The notes below the pieces were generated by a model, which saw only the letters and a program-made list of their open reading frames with translations, had not been told where the DNA came from and did no database searches. This document shows, piece after piece, positions 62,476-64,000 of a stretch of DNA of 64,000 nucleotides. Where the stretch lies: assembly GCF_023091225.1 (NCBI RefSeq), contig NZ_JAHWXM010000001.1, forward strand, positions 2,251,813 through 2,315,812, read 5' to 3'. The stretch's first letter is position 1; each line of letters begins with the position of its first letter. The translations under genes and the position numbers were made by a program. This DNA is from Microbacterium galbinum. GTDB taxonomy: Bacteria; Actinomycetota; Actinomycetes; Actinomycetales; Microbacteriaceae.

Positions 62476-62563
62476 GTGCACTAACTCAGGAAAAGCGCGG
62501 GTCTGGGGCTGGTTTCGGGCTGATTCGGGGGAGTTCGGTGAGGGATTTCCTGAGTTAGTGCAC
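62476..62563. repeat. 88-bp element with inverted ends, copy 2
   Basis: Perfect 18-bp ends GTGCACTAACTCAGGAAA (62476-62493) and 62546-62563 round a 52-base middle. It lies between convergent rplI and the 62595 gene. A GGTGTG tandem run (62447-62475) precedes it. Confidence 0.8.
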
Positions 62564-62594
62564 GTGCGCGAGGAGCCGTGAAGGGTCGGTTCCG

Positions 62595-63083
62595 TCAACG
62601 GAGGCCGAGCTCGGCGGCGCGGGACGGGTGCACGGGCAGGTCCGGGTCGACGTCCACCGCCCGCGACCATCCCCCGTCACCGAGGAGCAGACCGAGATGC
62701 TGCAGCGCGCCGACGGCCTCGTCGACCGCCGAGACGAACTCCGCTCCCACCTCGTGTCCGCGCACGAGCGAGACGATGACCCGAGTCGTGGCGGCATCCT
62801 GCTCGCCCGCCCAGACCACGACCACACCGAGCGCGGATAGCGGTCCGATGCGGCGCGTGACGAGCGAGAGTCCGGTCCCTCCGAACAGCACATCGGCTGC
62901 GAGAGATCCCCGTCGGTAGTAGCGCACTGCACCCGTCGCCGTGTCGACCGAGCGAGCGCGGAAATGCGCGGCGGGAATCGCGCGGTCCAGTGCGCGAAGG
63001 ACCACCGGCACGGCGTCGGTCGGGACGGTGAAGGTGCGCGCCCCGCGCAGGGTGCCGCGGCGAATGTGCCGGTCGTCCACCAT
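62595..63083 (-). CDS. protein of unknown function
   Basis: A 162-aa soluble protein starting MVDDRHIRRGTLRGARTFTV. Features are DAVPVVLRALDRAIPAAHFR, GAVRYYRRGSLAADVLFGGT, GVVVVWAGEQDAATTRVIVS and GAEFVSAVDEAVGALQHLGL. No motif is recognised. The frame has strong GC3 bias. It is flanked on both sides by inverted-end elements. Confidence 0.55.
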   Translation of the reverse strand: MVDDRHIRRGTLRGARTFTVPTDAVPVVLRALDRAIPAAHFRARSVDTATGAVRYYRRGSLAADVLFGGTGLSLVTRRIGPLSALGVVVVWAGEQDAATTRVIVSLVRGHEVGAEFVSAVDEAVGALQHLGLLLGDGGWSRAVDVDPDLPVHPSRAAELGLR

Positions 63084-63455
63084 CGTTCACCACCTGCCCC
63101 ATTCCTGTCCGCAACCGTCGCGGAGACGTCTTCCGCCTGGAGTCTATGGCGCGCGGAGATGGTTCCGAGCGAACCGTCGGGTGGGTGGGGGCCGTCACGG
63201 TTCACAACTCCGGAGATTTCGATCGGATGCGGTCGATACGCGCCCGCGAGCTTCGATGCCTGGTCCGTTCCCGGAGTTGTGAACGGGCGCGACGGATGCC
63301 CCGCGCTGGGGGCACGGGGCATCCGCCCTTGCAGCCGCGTCGGAGGTCGACGCCGGGCTGGGGACCCGGGGGTAACTCGTCGCTCCCTCGGCGACGCGGC
63401 GCGCCGGTGGTACGGCGCCTCCTCCCTCCAGGGCGCCGGACAACCGGGGTCCGCG
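63084..63455. other. 372-base gene-free gap with inverted-end element
   Basis: Contains the 85-bp element at 63200-63284. The rest has no clear signal; a promoter for the 63083 gene (minus) should lie near 63090-63150. Confidence 0.55.
63200..63284. repeat. 85-bp element with inverted ends, copy 3
   Basis: Perfect 14-bp ends GTTCACAACTCCGG (63200-63213) and CCGGAGTTGTGAAC (63271-63284). Same length and end words as 42528-42612. Confidence 0.8.
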
Positions 63456-64000
63456 TTACGCCGTGCGGCGGCGCAGCAGGCCCGCTCCCGTCAGGAGCAG
63501 GAGAACGGCGACGAACACCGGGGCGAGCGACGCTGCGCCACCCGTGGTGGCGAGGGCGTCAGCTCCTCCGGACGAGGTCGCCATGCCCGCGGCCATCGTG
63601 CCGCCCGAGCTCGGTCCGACTCCGGCGTCCGTACCCGGCGTCACACCGGGGTCGGTTCCCGGATCCGTGCCGGGGTCGGTGCCAGGATCCGTGCCGGGGT
63701 CCGTCCCCGGGTCCGTGCCGGGGTCGGTCCCAGGATCGGTTCCCGGGTCCGTGCCGGTCGGCGTCGTCACCGTGCTGTCACCGATCACCGAGATCGCGTT
63801 GTCGCCGATCGTCACCGGCAGCGTGATCGGAAGGCCGATCTGCGTGCCGCCGAGGATGCCGTCGTCACCGGTGGTGGTGCTGCCGGTGGTGGGGGCGCCC
63901 GGGGTGGTGCCGGTGCCGTTGCCGGTGGTGCCGCTGACGTCGCTGTCTCCGGTGAGGGAGATGGCGTTGCCGGTGACGTCGATGGGTGCGGTGACGGGGG
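63456..64000 (-). CDS. chaplin-like sortase-anchored surface protein (C-terminal part, cut by window end)
   Basis: The frame is open to base 64000 and gives about 180 C-terminal residues. At least two repeats are visible: PIDVTGNAISLTGDSDVSG and LPVTIGDNAISVIGDSTVT, which resemble the chaplin core (VPVNVCGNTVSVIG) but lack its cysteines. A (TDPG)n linker of about ten repeats, then GGADALATTGGAASLAP, a membrane span (FVAVLLLLTGAGLL) and RRRTA follow; LATTG is a sortase-type signal. It would be a surface-layer or aerial-like adhesin. The N-terminus lies outside the window. Confidence 0.78.
   Translation of the reverse strand, partial: PVTAPIDVTGNAISLTGDSDVSGTTGNGTGTTPGAPTTGSTTTGDDGILGGTQIGLPITLPVTIGDNAISVIGDSTVTTPTGTDPGTDPGTDPGTDPGTDPGTDPGTDPGTDPGTDPGVTPGTDAGVGPSSGGTMAAGMATSSGGADALATTGGAASLAPVFVAVLLLLTGAGLLRRRTA

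Noticed and set aside
63640..63770. Tandem repeats that could look like a CRISPR array
   Set aside because: Units are 12 bases and in frame, encoding the TDPG linker of a surface protein; no spacers.

Overview
This window is chromosomal DNA from a high-GC Gram-positive bacterium (Actinomycetota). Protein types and gene order point to family Microbacteriaceae, most likely Microbacterium. The evidence is the GC-rich third positions, the order dnaA-rpmH-rnpA-yidD-yidC-jag-rsmG-parA-parB, the gyrB-gyrA-DUF3566 block, actinobacterial trxB/trxA next to murJ, and heavy use of the hexamer GGATGC/GCATCC. The chromosomal replication origin lies at about 19.2-21.4 kb. No integrase, transposase or CRISPR array is visible.

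Layout. 1-8 kb: the tail of a LacI-type regulator, ilvD, an HTH regulator, small unknown proteins, a lipoprotein, tRNA-Ala and tRNA-Ile, and a three-gene two-component operon. 8.2-21.1 kb (all minus strand): the replication block DUF3566, gyrA, gyrB, DUF721/DciA-like, recF, dnaN, dnaA. Between recF and dnaN sits an unexpected pair: a secreted dockerin-bearing amidase and a wall-anchored cohesin protein. 21.4-29.0 kb (plus strand): rpmH, rnpA, yidD, yidC, jag, rsmG, a GNAT gene, then about 2.1 kb of non-coding DNA carrying most of ten parS sites, then parA-parB. 29.2-37 kb: an MFS sugar transporter, two small genes, trxA/trxB, murJ and its DUF6049-type partner. 37-46.7 kb: a mixed accessory block (methyltransferase, flavin oxidoreductase, RibD-like reductase, Cna-B-like surface protein, ASCH protein, Tat-exported phospholipase C-like enzyme) ending in cca. 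46.9-50.2 kb: GAF regulator, aldehyde dehydrogenase and DUF779 unit. 51.3-54.4 kb: membrane and unknown proteins and an Lrp-type regulator divergent from a complete peptide/nickel-type ABC importer (54.5-59.7 kb). 59.8-64 kb: a lipoprotein, the rpsF-ssb-rpsR-rplI operon, an unknown gene, and the C-terminal part of a chaplin-like wall-anchored protein cut by the window end.

How the parts work together. Initiation (DnaA, its boxes, DnaN), topology (GyrAB), repair (RecF), segregation (ParAB with ten parS) and membrane biogenesis (YidC, YidD, KhpB/Jag) are all packed round the origin. MurJ, the thioredoxin system and tRNA maturation (Cca, RnpA) lie on the right-hand side. Three separate genes encode sortase-type surface proteins (LAVTG, LPGTG, LATTG).

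The features least explained by standard annotation are the cohesin/dockerin-amidase pair inside the replication block, the nearly regular spacing of parS sites in a gene-free region, four families of short palindromic repeats with fixed lengths (58, 68, 85-88 and 99 bp), twin palindromes before the aldehyde dehydrogenase gene, and the chaplin-like repeats of the last gene.
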